64,000 nt of DNA from Symbiodinium natans (Eukaryota > Sar > Dinophyceae > Suessiales > Symbiodiniaceae): assembly GCA_905221605.1 (NCBI GenBank), contig CAJNDS010000027.1:123244-187243 (forward strand). Reading direction: 5' to 3'. The notes beneath the pieces are model-generated. The model searched no databases and was not told where the DNA came from. It was given only the letters and a program-made list of their open reading frames with translations. The position numbers and the translations under genes are program-made. Position 1 is the stretch's first letter. Every line of letters begins with the position of its first letter. Of this stretch, positions 1 to 12,750 are shown one piece after another.

Positions 1-821
1 GCCGCCGGCACTCAACGTCTAGAGTGGACACTTTTCCGGATGAAGTGCTTGTTTAATTTGTTTTTCTTAGGCCCGCTGGCGTTGCCATACACAAGCCTGT
101 TATAGAAATAGCTACCGCCCATGCAGAGTTGTTCTGCTTACTACTTGGGTGTGACTGCATGTGACTGCGTTGTTGCTTCGGTGCGCCTGGCTTTTGGTGA
201 GCTACTGTGGTTGTTTGGTTCCCTGCGTTGTGCTCTCCTCAGGTCTGGCTGCCGCCCTGTTCGTGGCAAACTTATGATTTCAATCTCAGGTCTCTTATGA
301 CACACATAGACTCCCAGCCGCACCAACAACTGAAAACGGGGATGTGAGCGGAAAGGCCTGGAGTGGAATGTCTACACGGTTTACGAGTACGTGGATTGTT
401 CTTAAACTTAGAAACTCAAATAGTAAACCATAGTAAACCCACACCCCTATAGACGCTAAACAGCTAAGGCTGATACACACACCCAAATGGACCTCATGAA
501 CTCCTTGCCGAATCACGTTGGACAGCTTTCTTACTCGGGATCCTTGCAGCTCGGAGTGTCCCCTGGCCTTTGGCTTTGCGGTTTGCTTGCTGCGGTGCTG
601 TCTGTACTGTAATGCATGTTGGGGCCTGCGCGGCTGGAGTCACAGGCGCGCCATGGCGTGTTGGTCTGGTCGGCTGTCGAAAAATCGAAACCCGGCAACA
701 TGCACGACTTGCAGCATCTTGCAACCGCATGAGGGTGCACTTTTCGTGGGCGGTTTTTGTCAAGGGGCGCGATGGCAGATGCGCACATGGGCTTGATGCC
801 ATGCGGTTCGCGTATGTGTGC

Positions 822-1596
822 AAGTGAAGAGTCCTCCTCGGCAACCAGAGCAGCGATCACGGTCTCGAAGGCGATGCGCGGTCTCTCCTGAAGCGCTGGG
901 CCGGCTGATGCGACTGGGGCGCGAGAAGCAGAAGTACGAGTAGCAATCTGTAGGGCACAGCATCTTGGCACGCTGAGGCTACATCCGTTTCCGGACAAGA
1001 TAGTATTCCAGACTTAGATGCAGGACAGGCTCCTCTACAGGAATCGCTTCCAGCGGAGTGAAGGCAAGGTAGAGAATGGAGCTCTTGTAAAACCTTGGCT
1101 TCGTTTTCCGCTCACAGACACACTCTCTCGGACTCTCTCGTGTGCCATTTTTGCGAGGGCGCATGCCAGTTCAGCCCAGTGCTGCATTCGTTGGGGCCGT
1201 TGGGGGGGAAGTAGAAACTCAGGGCTGCCGGTGAGGCAAACCTCGGCCTCCGGGGCACCGGCTCCTGTGAACGTCCCAGAGTTTTCCAAAGCAGCGCGTT
1301 GGTCTTGTGGAAATGGGACTGAATGAGCGCCTGTACCTGACAGCTCACATGGGCCGACTCACCAAAGCCTTGAATGTTGCTCCGCATCGCTCTTCTCGAA
1401 AGCTCACAGTCAGCCCCTTGGATACCCTGGTCCATGCGTCACTTTAGAAATGCTCAATACCATCATCATCATCATCATCATCCTCGTCCACATCCTGATC
1501 TTCATGTAGACAATTATATATATATATATATGTACAATCATTATCACCAGCCTCGTAGGCGCTGTCTATCTCAGCCCCCAAGTTTTCCAGGAGTTC
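822..1596 (-). CDS. Partial multi-exon gene, unknown function
   Basis: Three phase-compatible minus-strand exons are visible: 1548-1596 (ELLENLGAEIDSAYEA; acceptor GGCAG, donor GTGATA), 997-1083 (contains PLEAIPVEEPVLHLSLEYY; acceptor ACAAG, donor GTCCGG) and 822-947 (contains RPRIAFETVIAALVAEED; acceptor CTACAG, donor GC). The last two join in phase 0. The intron after 1548 holds a (TA)n run and a (CAT)n run. Further coding-like sequence (FLQFLGSNQQGEKLTLSG) lies at about 1690-1830 and probably belongs to an upstream exon. The product looks soluble, acidic and helical. I do not recognise the family. Neither end of the gene was found. Confidence 0.5.
1463..1532. repeat. (CAT)n and (TA)n microsatellites in an intron
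   Basis: A run of about seven ATC/CAT units at about 1463-1483 and a TA run at about 1516-1531 lie in the intron downstream of the exon 1548-1596 on the minus strand. Confidence 0.8.
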
Positions 1597-2712
1597 CTGC
1601 CAGGAGAATAGAATAGCAAAGGGAAAGGAAATGCCAAAAGTCCCAACATGTTGCACAGTCACAGCCAGCGCGCCCCGCAGTTGACTCAAAGACTGTCGCA
1701 GCCTTCGCCGACTCCGTGTCACCCGACAGAGTCAGCTTCTCGCCCTGCTGATTTGAACCCAGAAATTGAAGGAAGGGGCGTGGTTCGTCATAAATGCGTT
1801 GCGCTTGCTCGAAAGATGCCCGCAAGCCTTGAGGGCTTGCCAAAGGAACTTGGCATCGCGGCTCTCAGCCATCGCAGCCTAGTGTGACAGGCTTTCGACT
1901 TGCCTGTGCCATGTACGATGCACGTAGACGCAAGCCTACATTGCCTGCTTACACCCTGCTCCGGCCGCGGCCTCGAAAGGTGCGATCAGCTCCAATGCCA
2001 CAGCCGGAGTCTGGGGACTTGCCACTATTGAAAGGATCTGAACCTGTCGCGGAAATACATTGTCTCTGAGAGAAAAATGGCATGGGCTCACTCAGAGTAT
2101 TCAATGAGCTTCGCAACTGAGGCCCTCACCCATCGCACTTTGTCGAATCTCACCTCAAAGGCCTTGATGAAGCCTTGATGATTTATGATTCGTTCATGAT
2201 GCAACATGCACGGCGGCAACTTGTGCAAAAGACTTGATATTGGGCCTTCCTCAGACGCTTAGCTTACAACCTGGTACAATGCCAGCGACGCACAATCATG
2301 CGAGCGATGGAATCTATGAAAGACATTTGGAACCTCCTCCCTCTTAACATCCCTTAGCGCCCTCCATAGGGTTCAACATGTCATAAGCATAAACCTAACT
2401 CGGCACGTTGACAGAGTCCCTGGCCCTCGAAAAAATCCTTCAACTCTGCAGCCGCCGCAGGCGTAGCAGCAGCGAATGGAGGACTCACTAGGTACCTGGA
2501 GACACCAGCGGAGTTCTGCCGAATTGAGTCTGCCCCCGTAGGCCACCACATCTCAGATGTGCTAGGGCACTCCAAGAGAGTCTGGGTGAGCTGGTGGTAC
2601 CTGGATCAGCCCACGACCCCTGATCTCAGCCCACCGCCCAAAAGAAGTCAGCCCCAAATCCTTTCGCCCGGAGGCAGCAATGTCACGCAACGTTTAACCC
2701 AGTATTTGCGTG

Positions 2713-2970
2713 AAGCATACAAGTACCAAGAGTGACTTGGAACGGCTTGGCAATGGTTTAAAGTCGGTTTTGGACTTGTGAAGGCGCCGCCGAAGCATGA
2801 AGGTATCCCAAGATACAAGCTCCCAGCAGGGACGCTTCATGTGTCCAAGGTGCAGCTTGGCGTTCACGAATTTCTGCATTTTGTCCAACTGTTCGGAAAG
2901 CTCCGGATGAGCCTTCACAAGTGGAGTGCGCAGCCAGAGAAGCCTTCGAGATGCTACACTCTAGCTTCTT
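2713..2970 (-). CDS. Possible internal exon, unknown protein
   Basis: An open minus-strand frame carries an amphipathic pattern (HPELSEQLDKMQKFVNAKL, then WDTFMLRRRLHKSKTDF), more protein-like than the other five frames. A candidate acceptor AAGCTAG sits at its upstream end and a GTACTT donor near the downstream end. No partner exon was found and I do not recognise a family. It could be a chance ORF. Confidence 0.3.
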
Positions 2971-3525
2971 GCACGACTTGCAAGAGAGAGCCTGACAATC
3001 TCTCTCACAGTACACGCCAGATGGCGCCCCACCTTCCGCTGCGCGTCCAGCGCGGGACTTGGATCGACATCCATCCTTGGCTTCTCTGCGCCTCAGGTTG
3101 GCAATCGGCAACAGCTAGCACAAAGAAAGCAACAATTGGACAACCAGGGGCCAAGTCGAAGATGAGATTAGCTGACTAGCACGTTGCCTGACTGCTACAA
3201 GCTGTGTCGACTCACTGAGACAGACACCAGGGATGTGGCCTGGTGGAGTTCTGGCTTCTGACTTGGGCCAAGGTTGCATGAACAGTTGTCGCACACAAGC
3301 CGAAAGCGTCGGAAGACTCACCACGCTGCAGAACACAAAGCCACGTAGACGAGGCCGTGCAAGCAACGTCTGAGTCAAACTCTCAATGATATTCACACTC
3401 ACCCTTCACGCACAGCTGCGACCTTTGTGACGAGTGGCCAGTGTTGGGAAAGCGAATGCTGTGACCGTGCATCAGGAATCCTATGTACATCTTGCGATCC
3501 AGGGCTGTGCTCCAAAGCCTATTAA

Positions 3526-3563
3526 CCCTAAACCCTAAACCCTAAACCCTAAACCCTAAACCC
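3526..3563. repeat. Interstitial telomere-like tract, CCCTAAA on the plus strand
   Basis: Five tandem CCCTAAA units plus CCC. In the minus-strand (transcript) sense this is TTTAGGG. It begins 13 nt after a candidate donor (CATACTG followed by GTAACA), but the exon upstream of that donor is not established. Confidence 0.9.
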
Positions 3564-6375
3564 AATTTCCTGTTACCAGTATGCGCAATGTAGTGATGCA
3601 GCGTACGGCGTCGGCAAGTTCAGCACATGCCCTGTGCTTCCTACGTGGACAACCCTTCTGACTGTGGGCCAGAACTAAGGCAGCCCCGTTGTGCTGGCGT
3701 CAGCATCTTCGAGCATTGGTCAGCCTAGCAGAGCTCAACGGAATACGAACGAAAACGAAAGTGACACATTCATCAACGATAACTCTTCGGAAAAAAGTCA
3801 TGGAGCAGGTTTCAAGTTAGAACGTACTTTGTAGCCTTTCATGGCCTCTTCGCACGTAAGGACCAGATGCGGAACCTGCCACACAAGAGTCGATGGGCCT
3901 GCACCAGCAGCGGCCGCACTCGCGTCTTTGGCCTTGTTTGTGCATGTCACAGCATGTCACAGCTGATGACAGCATGCCAACTACGCCAACTTTCGGCTGA
4001 CGAAAGATTTCAACAGGAGACACCACGTTCCATGATCTCGGGAGGCACCTCCACCGATGACTTTTTCTTCATGAAGTTCATGAAACTTAGGGTCCCTGCA
4101 CTGAAGTGTTCGGGAAATGCAGCAAGCGGTGGCACTGTTTTAAGCAACAAAGGCGACTCCGATCAACCACTGGCTCATACTGGCTCTGCGCGTGACTGAA
4201 ATGCTGGCTTGAACAGGCACCGGTCACCAATCCCATGCCAAGTTAAGTGAGGGGAGTTGAGTTGCAATGGAAAGGAAGCTGCCCTGGTCAGGCTCTCTGC
4301 ACATCATGCCCGCCAAAACAAACTGCAAGGTTGTGAATGTGGCCGGTGCAACAGCAAACGCTTTAGCGTCGACCAGACCATCAGCCGCCGTGGGAGCCAG
4401 CTGAGAAAAGTGCCGGGAGATGTCCCCGCTCGGAGGGAGGATGCGAGTCGAGGCATGTTAAAAGGCCACATCACATGACTCGGCACCGCCGCGCAACACA
4501 AAGGCAAATGCCTTACGGCCACGAGTCATAACCTCGACATGCAGCATGGCGTCGCGTTTGTTCAACGCATGAGCACGGTAGCTGCTTGGAGCGATGTGGC
4601 TTCGCTGTGAAGGTTACAATGCTGTCGGTCATATATTTCGGGCCCATTGAAGCCCACATTTCCCTCGAATGACTGGAATTAAGCTGATTGCAACCTTCCG
4701 GAATGTTCCGGGGACATGTCCCTAACGGGAGGGGAAGGCTTGGCCTTCCTCCCAGTGCAAAGCTCGCCTGCCACGCGAAATGGCATCGGACCACAAGGTC
4801 CTATCTGAACAAGTCCCGCCGCGCTGCTACTCTCCCTGTCACAGTGTCAACTCGCTTCGTTACCGCTGTTAAGTTTACTGCGCAGCACACATGCTCAGAC
4901 TTGCGCGTCACAGGAACAAACGGCAGCGGGCTAAAGAGGGTGCTGTGTTTTTACTCCTCTAACAGCTACTGACCCTTAACAGTCTCATCGGTGAACGGTT
5001 CCCAGCTCATGCAACACACGTCAGCCAAGCTAACAAATTTGGTTTGACTCACTTGGCGACGTGAAACGGCAGCTTTCTCTCCGCGTCCTGCAGAGCTCCG
5101 CAGAGCTTGGAGCTGAAATAAGCAACTTACTGACTTACTGTGAATGATTTGCTATGGCTTGCTACTTGTATGGCGTGCTTGTGGATCAACAACGGGCTTG
5201 ACAATCGCCCATCAAAAGCTTGTTGTCTTTTCTTTGGCTTCTTTGGGGTAAGCTCTCATCAACACTAATTTCTCTGTCCAAGGTGGGCCACGATCTGCCC
5301 GGGCTAAGTCTCTCCCTCGGCCTAGAGGAACCTAAACACGGCGATGGCATACCACAGTGGCCTTTGCGTTCGGCTGTGCTCTGGAGCTCCCAGAAGCAAG
5401 GCCAGGGCTCGAGGGTCGGACCTGGCACGACATGTGCAAGACCGCGGGAAGACCGCCTCAACACCGTGGCAACATGTGGAAGCTAGGAGCCCACAGCCTA
5501 AAGTGTTGCAGTATGACTGGGGGGGGGGTCTTGTCAATACGTCTTAAAGTTAACGGCCGTGGAATACTCCATATTAGTTGTGCTTCAGGGATCTACCATA
5601 GAGCACTGCTGCAAGAAGCCTTCTGATTCTCCACGGCTGATGTCGGCTGCCACGTGATCGCGCGTGCGCTCGACGGCTGTGGTCCCTTCGGGCTCGACGG
5701 CTGTTGTGCCTGCGAGCTGCCGGCCGAAGCAGCTCAGAATTGCCACATGCATGCACCAACGCATGGAAACTTAGCACGTTGTTTGGACTGTGTTTGGCGA
5801 TCACACGCTTGTTGTCAGCAAGAACGATGTTTGTAGCCTGGTGCGCATCAAGTTCTGTCTTGAAGGCGCTGGCATTCGAAGCGGTTGCGAGGTTTGGTAC
5901 TAGAGTTTTGGCACTCCGTCGCTGGACCGAGTTTCAATTTAAACATCACCATTGCAACCATGACCTCTTCGAGAGCAGGGACGGGTCGTCTCATAGTAGG
6001 TGGCAGAATGGCAGAATCGGCAGACCGACACAAAGCAAAACTTCGGTGACTGCATTAATCTGCGACTCTGACTGCTTCTGGAGATCGCGTGACGATTACA
6101 GAATTAACTCCTGTCGCTTCCCGTATCAATGTTGAAGAGTGGGAAGCTTCTTGTCACACTGTGAATCGCATACGCCAACCGCGGAATACTGCGGAACAAC
6201 GGAATAAGAACATAGTCGCAAAGCTTTAACTTAGGCTCCAGCCATCTCAATCCAAGCCCTGCTTTATACAATCTTTCGCGGGCTGCGTGAATGATGTGCT
6301 TGTTGGAAGGGAAAAACGCATTAGGATGGCCGAAGAGCAAGATGGCCGGGGAACTTGAACAAAGACCCGGGATAC

Positions 6376-9300
6376 CCAAAAGCCGAGACGAAGTTCGGTT
6401 TTCCGGACACGTTCGCAAATCTGACTCCCCCAGCGCCAGCAATGGCATTTTTCAAACTGTCAGCATTCAGCTACAGCGCTGCAGAATACCTGCCTTATCC
6501 TCCATCTTTGGCATATCCTCGGCCAGCCGAGGAAAAGCCTTCGACAAAATCCATTGCACCTGCGACGCCATGCAAGCAGTGTTACACTGTGCACACTTGC
6601 CACCTCTCTCTTACCTAGTCAGGCAGTCGGTCAGTCTGGTCGTGTGTAAACAGCGTGTCTCGAGTCTGGGCTTCAGCCAAATCCATCCCAACACGAAGGC
6701 CTTGCCCATGTTCTCACTAGTCTCGCGCTTGAGGGCTCTGATAGCGTCTGAGAGCCGCTTGCCTCGATTGCAAAGCTCTGCGCAGCACGTGGAGATAACA
6801 TCACTCATGATCGTATAGAGCTGTGATCTTGCGATGCTGGTACGACTGGTACGATTGGGAGCTCGCTTGCAGGCAAGGTGCATTCAAAGAGCTGTCGCTG
6901 GACATCAAGTGCGGTTGCATTGCCTCTCATGGCCTCTGGTTTTGGGGCCCTTTCGGACATTGAAACTGGAGCTTACTCACCGGCTATCGTAACCTGATAG
7001 TAGTGGTGTGTAGAGGCATGGGCAACCACTGCAGGATAGCGCAGGACTCTTGTCAAGAACAGATCAACGAACAGCCGATGTAAGGAACACATTGGGGTCT
7101 CGGCCATGCATCCCTCCACAAATCGGTCAATGCTAACTTCTTCGTCTTCCCCGGCCACCGTCCGAAAGAAGTGCCTGAGTGGCAGAGCGGTCTCATCCGA
7201 GCTAGGCCATGGCTACGCGGCCGCATCCTTGCACGCGCCATCGGTGCCGGGCACGGCCTTCTGTTGCGCACTTGTTGCATACCAAGGTGCTCGACATCAT
7301 GCATCTCCAAGCCGACGCTGGACATATACGACCTTAACCGAGAGATGCGAAACTCGTGCCCTTCGTGCCCTTGTTGCTGCTGCCTCATGGGCTGCCTGAT
7401 CTTCTTAAGTTCGCAAACTGGTAGCGAAAAGAAATGCCGGCGTGCACCTCGTACAGTGTAAGGCCTCTCCAAAAACAAAGCAAACACCCCAAAAACACCC
7501 CAAGAGCAAGACACGAAAACCCTTGGAATGAACGCGCGAAGCCAATCCATCCGGCGAGCCCAAAATGCCGGAAAGTGCATCCCTGCCATGTTTTCGGGCC
7601 TAGGCAGGAGGCACGAGCATGATTTCGAGTGCGGAATGCGCATAGCCCGTAGGTGAGAGCGCAATTTTTTGGCACCTGCAGGACAACCCATCCAACAGCT
7701 AAAATGTCTGAAAGTGCGTTACGTTTTCGCGGCGCGAAGCAAGCCTTAAAAGCGCACGGGACCAAGGCAGGAGCCCGATTGCGAGTACGGAATGTGCATG
7801 GGACCTAGGTTTGGGTCTGCAGACCCTGAAAATACGCACGGCGCCTGGGTCAGGGGGATCAATGAGGGTCATCGCTTGTGATCTAAAACGCGAACGGGCG
7901 GGCCATTCTCGTGCCGTTGTGGCCACACGATCCATTTACTTCTTCTCTTCACCCTGAACGGAAGACGCCCAAAGTGCAAGCACCGTTGGGGGAAAAGTCC
8001 CCCTTGATGAAACGCACCCCGCGCTGACCTCGATGCCTTCAAGATACTTTCACAGACTCCTTAAAATGTCACTCTCCTCCCCCTCCAACCGGCTCCTTGC
8101 TGAATTGTGAAGAGTCCCATATGCCATATCTGAGAAAGCTTCGCGCAGCATGCGGACATGTCTAAACATGCTCGCAAGTTCACTCCTTCATACAGCAAGC
8201 AGTTCGCCAACCGTAAGTCGAGACAAAACACACCATGACGTCGCTCCGCATATGTTTTTTGAACTCGCTCTTGGTGATGGTTCCTGAGGCCAGGAGTGCA
8301 GTGAAAGCAAGCTCCTTAAGGCTGTCGCTCAAGGAAAGCATCCTATTTCAGGGCAACATGGCTCGGCATTGCTCTCGGAGCAAAAACACCTGAGACCTGA
8401 TTGCTTGATAGCCGAGCATAAAAAAACAAGCACGGTCGACGACAGCCGCCCACAATAGCCCCTCTGCCTGAGCCGTCAGTGTCCAACTGATTGCCTCGGG
8501 AAGACATTGGAGTGGGCGCACGATGCTGAAAGTAGAAGTTCTGCCTGATATCTTCTAGATGCACGCAACAGTCCGTAGTACCGACAACTGGCACTTCTCA
8601 GTTTCTCAGAGCTATTTCTGGGCCATGCGCAAAGGGCTTTGAACTCCTCCACCTGCCAATTAAGTGACGAGACCGGCATGTGTGGTGAGTGTGCCATACC
8701 ATGCTCTGCTCAAATTGCAGCACGACTCGGGCTCGACTATCTCTACGTGCCTGCTTAGCCAGCTTCTTCTGCTCTTCCCAAATCATTTCATCTCCTCGGT
8801 TTCTGAATCGCACGGAGTTGAGAGGCTGCTTGCGACTGCGACTGTCTTGTCTCATGCAAGACTTCGCACCTAGTCACTAGTACTAAACCACTTGGCAGCG
8901 GATTCATTAGATTAGTTTGTTAGTGGATTAGGTGAGTCTACATGAGTCTTCCGTGTCTACTGTGCTACCATTCTGCTCCATGGCAGTGACGATATCTGTG
9001 GCAATGTTGTCAAGCTGGTATCACTTGGGATGCGGCTGTCAGGGAGGGCGGCCGTCAGCGCTCGTTCAACAAAGACTCCCGTCATGATGTTGAAGAGTGC
9101 AAACCTCAATCAAATTTTCATTTTCACGTTTCTACAGTCATGGCATGCATGATATATATATATATATATACACATATAAATATATATATATGATGCTTCG
9201 GGATGGAAACCGGGACTCTCTCGCACGAACGGATCATACTGTAATTGTTCATGGACCCAGGGAGCTGGACTTGGCCCGAAATTGCAGGCCAGGCAGCACA

Positions 9301-12300
9301 AAAAAGAATGTGTAGAGCAGGAACAAGATGTCGTAGAATGTACCACATTGCCGAACCTAAAGTGCATAAGCAGCTGGTGACGATGTCTGAGTGCAGGAGC
9401 AGACCCTACTTTGAAAAGCCCTCCTCACGCATCCTCACCATCTACCGCGTTTGGCTCGTGCCAGCGAGGGAGCTGTCAGGTAGTATTCCACCCAGTCGTT
9501 GCCACCCGTCACAGCCATGTAGAGCGATAGCCTCAATAAATGAGAATACGAGGCTGCCTACTCCATCTACCAAGCTTTGTACAGGCTGACTCAAACTCAA
9601 TTGAACTGTTCAGAAATCCAGATGGGCAGCCACGAAAAAAATATGTATATAAATGCAAATTGCACATTGCTCTGGCGGACAACCGCTTTACAGGACTTTT
9701 TTGGCTAGTCTGGCTTTTTTTTTGGGGGGGGGGGGGGGCGGGGCCCTGTCGCTTTGCCACGTTCTGTCATGAGCATAAGTAACATTCCATCGCTGTCAAA
9801 CGAAATAACAATTACAAATTATTGCTCAGACTGCCTCAGCTAACACATGCTACGCAAAAGGTCATGGCCCACACCAAGAGGCATGCTGTCCAACACCGAG
9901 CCGAACGAGTCCAGGATGGACTGCGCAAGGCAGTGGAGAAGCACAAGGCTTGCTTAGTCCAGAGAAGGAGATTGAGTGCAAGCGGGCGATGCGGTTCGCG
10001 TTTGGGCACTGAGCTTGCGTAATGACTCGTTACATCTAGTCCCAACTCAAGCTTCAGGGCAACTAAAAAACGCAGTCTGCTCATCTCTGCTCGGCCTGCT
10101 CCTCTTCTGGACTAAAGCTCTGATCTCTGAGCAAGTCTGTAACACCCTGCACGAAGACCTTGGGCGCATTCCGCAAGTGCGTGCCCCTTCGGTCCATTCC
10201 GCACAAACATCAGGCCGATGAATTTCAACAAACTATAATAAACTTAGTCTTGGTTTTTGCTCTGCCACCAGATGCAGCTGTCTGCTGAGGGCCACAGGAG
10301 CTTCCTTGCAAACTTCCCGAGGTGACTGAGGTGCGAACCAGCCTTGGCTTGCGAATTCTCTGCAGGGCTTCGAACTGTGCTGAGTCAGTATATCACTTCA
10401 ACAGGCTCGCCTTGGGAGCCCTTAGGCATGCGGCTTGCTAGATGCCTAGACGGGCCCACCTTTCCTGTGTCTGTAAATTCTGCACAGGTTGCGCAAAGAT
10501 GTACAGGAGAAAGATGAGCAAGGTCAGCCCCCAAAACCTCGACCAGTCCAGCACGGCTCAAGGAGTCCCGTGGTGCAAGTGGGATCATGTAAGATGTAAG
10601 TGAACAGTTCTTGAAGCCCTTTTTTCAGCCGAGGGGCATGGCCACAAGGCACTTGGTGAAGCTTTCCACCATCATGGAGAGCTCTCGGAAGACCTGCCGA
10701 CCAGAACTCGAACATGGGTCAAATGCTTGCTTGCCTCAGCCCAATTTTCCACACGTGAATCAAGGCAAACTTCACTCTGCAATGACTACATGTGACTACA
10801 ACGCAGTACACAATTGGCGTTGGACGACATGATTTGCAGGAGTAGAGTCTGAAAGCGAAAGCAAGAGGGGCGGATGCACTCAGGCCGTACCTTGATGATT
10901 CGGATAGTGCGGAGGATCTTCGTGATCTTGAAGAGACGGAACAAGCGCATGAAGGATACGTTGCCGCCTGCGTGCAGCAAAATGCATAGCAATCAGTCCG
11001 TTAAGCTCCAACCTTGCTCATTTTGCCGACTGCAAGCTTGCTTCTGTCACTTCCCTTGTCAAGCACGCAACCGTCCTGTAAATTGGATGCCAAGCTGCTG
11101 TTGGTTTCCTCCTTGTCCCTCGCCATTTGCATTATGTAGTAGCCGACATCAAAGCCGGAGAATGCAACCTCGTATGTGTCAATCGCACAAAGGCGGTGAG
11201 CAGGTCATCAGATCATCACGCAAGCGAGCAGCCGACAGGCACAAGACTCTCGGCTCAAAGACTCGAACGCTGCTCAGTTTGAAAAATTTTGGTCGGATTG
11301 AGAACAGCTGACGAGCTGCAAGCAGGAAATCAAAACAGTTCCAGCCCGCGCTCTCGCCGAAGAAGAAAAAACAACGATGCACCGCCAATCCTCAGCTCAC
11401 AGATCTGAGTTTGCTGGTGGGAAGACACTGTGAGAGTCGCACAAGCATCCGAACCAAGGGCTCAGAGAGTCAAGAGTCGAAGCCCGAGCTCGATCGCATA
11501 GAAGGCCAGAAAGCCCATCTCCAGATAGTTGAACAGGGGCGGAGGCGTGCCGCCAATGTGATTGACTTCCCAATCCTCAGAACAAGTAGAAAAACAGAGA
11601 AGCAGCGTAAGCTCCAGGCCTTCATTGTAACTCTGTAGTCTTCCTGAATCTTAAAACCCTATTTCCCCGACACCAAGTCTACAACTCCGGACGCCCTGCC
11701 AGCAACAACAGTGGCATGCGAGTAGGGGGCCATCGGGGGGGGGGGGGGGGGGGGGGGCAAGATGGGGCAGGCCTAATCCTAAGATCTGGCAGTCGGGAAA
11801 GGTCGTGGTGTGTTGTGGATTGGCCTCATACAGGCGACTTCGTGCAAATCCTACCGGCTCCCTGCAACCTTGCAAGCGGCAGCATACCCAAAGATGTAAG
11901 AAGAAGATGCCAAAGGACTGTCAGTTGCCTGATTCTTACTATTGCGCGCTTTTGTTATAAGAGACCGGCATTCATTTCTTTCACGTTGTCATGGGTTTAC
12001 GACTCCTGGCACGAGAGAAAGGCGTTGTAGAGCTTCTGCCCAGAGTTCCGACACATTGCAACACAACTCTGCAAGATTGAAACTACTCTGAATGAACTCT
12101 CCGGCAACTTTGAAGCACATATGCTCATGCTGTCCAGATTAGCGGTTGCATAATGTAGTTTCCGCTTTCTGTCCATTCGGAGCAACAAGCTCCAAAAGTT
12201 CGAATCGTCTACCTGCCTGAAAGGGAGGTGCTGAAGCTCTACAAGTACCAGCCGTTTCCTACTTGACTGCCTTAACTGCCTATGCTCTTCAAGTGACACC

Positions 12301-12750
12301 ACTCCTGGCTGAGTCCGTGTGACTTCCGATTGGCGCTGGAGAGCACCCAGGTTCACTGCAGCACAGTCGGATTGGCCGATGCCGCCGCTCGGTGGCAGCC
12401 CGGTAAAATGCACAAGCTTCTCATAGCTTTACATTCAGTTCATGCCAGGTAGCTGAGGACATGGTCACCACGACCGCGTGCATCATAATCACCGTGGAAG
12501 ACAGGGTGAAAAAAGGCCGGGACCTTGTGCGTTGAAACGAGTTGCCGCGGGCACTCCGTGGTAGCAAGGATGTAGGGTGCAGGTGGGCTCTTTTTTCGTC
12601 ATCCAAGAGCTGCCAGTAGTGGATCTTTTGTGCAAGGGCTGTTCGGGTTCGTTGGATTTCTGTGGAGCTTGCGCTTGCCGCTTGACTCGCAGTGGGTTGT
12701 CTAAGCTTGGGGCTCAAGGATCCGGTAGGCACAGCCGCCACGTTCCTCAG
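6376..12750 (-). CDS. Single-domain voltage-gated cation channel with EF-hand-like tail
   Basis: At least 16 exons. 12433-12750: N-terminus and S1 (FTLSSTVIMMHAVVVTM). 11479-11575: S2 (NYLEMGFLAFYAIELG). 11320-11390: S3 start (GWNCFDFLL). 11099-11168: S3 (VAFSGFDVGYYIM). 10891-10967: S4 (RLFRLFKITKILRTIRIIK, seven basic residues mostly every third). 10630-10693: S4-S5 linker (VFRELSMMVESF). About 9851-9885: S5 part. 9474-9531: pore (YMAVTGGNDW). 9298-9356 and about 9040-9104: S6 (FYDILFLLYTFFFV then FALFNIMTGVFVE). 8700-8802: charged linker. 8629-8652, 7279-7352 and 7069-7174: EF-hand-like (VEEFKALC; EVSIDRFVEGCM). 6695-6820, 6494-6559 and perhaps 6376-6456: helical tail. Phases agree across nearly every junction; donors are GT, GC and one GA. 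The exon joining S5 to the pore, the first exon and the stop codon are missing. One 6-TM unit implies a tetramer in a membrane, likely Ca2+ or Na+ permeable (inference). The EF loops lack the usual acidic residues. Confidence 0.88.
9149..9192. repeat. (AT)n microsatellite
   Basis: Two TA runs separated by CACATATAA, inside a channel intron upstream of the S6 continuation exon. Confidence 0.85.
9718..9741. repeat. T-run followed by G-run
   Basis: About nine T then about 17 G with one C, inside the channel intron between the S5 and pore exons. Assembly quality may be poor here. Confidence 0.75.
11737..11758. repeat. Poly-G run
   Basis: About 21 consecutive G in the first large intron of the channel gene. 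Prone to sequencing error. Confidence 0.85.

Larger units (their letters stand above)
1600..6375. other. Stretch with few supportable genes
   Basis: Only isolated coding-like pieces are seen, all on the minus strand: a piece of one exon at about 2713-2970 (HPELSEQLDKMQKFVNAKL) and a short charged piece near 5200-5290 (DREISVDESLPQRSQRKD). Neither has splice sites I can pair with neighbours. A telomere-like tract lies at 3526-3563. The rest shows stop-rich frames on both strands, fitting introns and intergenic DNA. Confidence 0.4.

Noticed and set aside
3526-3563. True chromosome end
   Set aside because: The tract is only 38 nt, and ordinary sequence continues on both sides, as for all other tracts in the window.
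8400-8500. DTDGSGRG as an EF-hand loop of the channel
   Set aside because: The acidic and hydrophobic positions do not fit an EF-hand loop, the frame has no splice support, and the phased exons bypass it.
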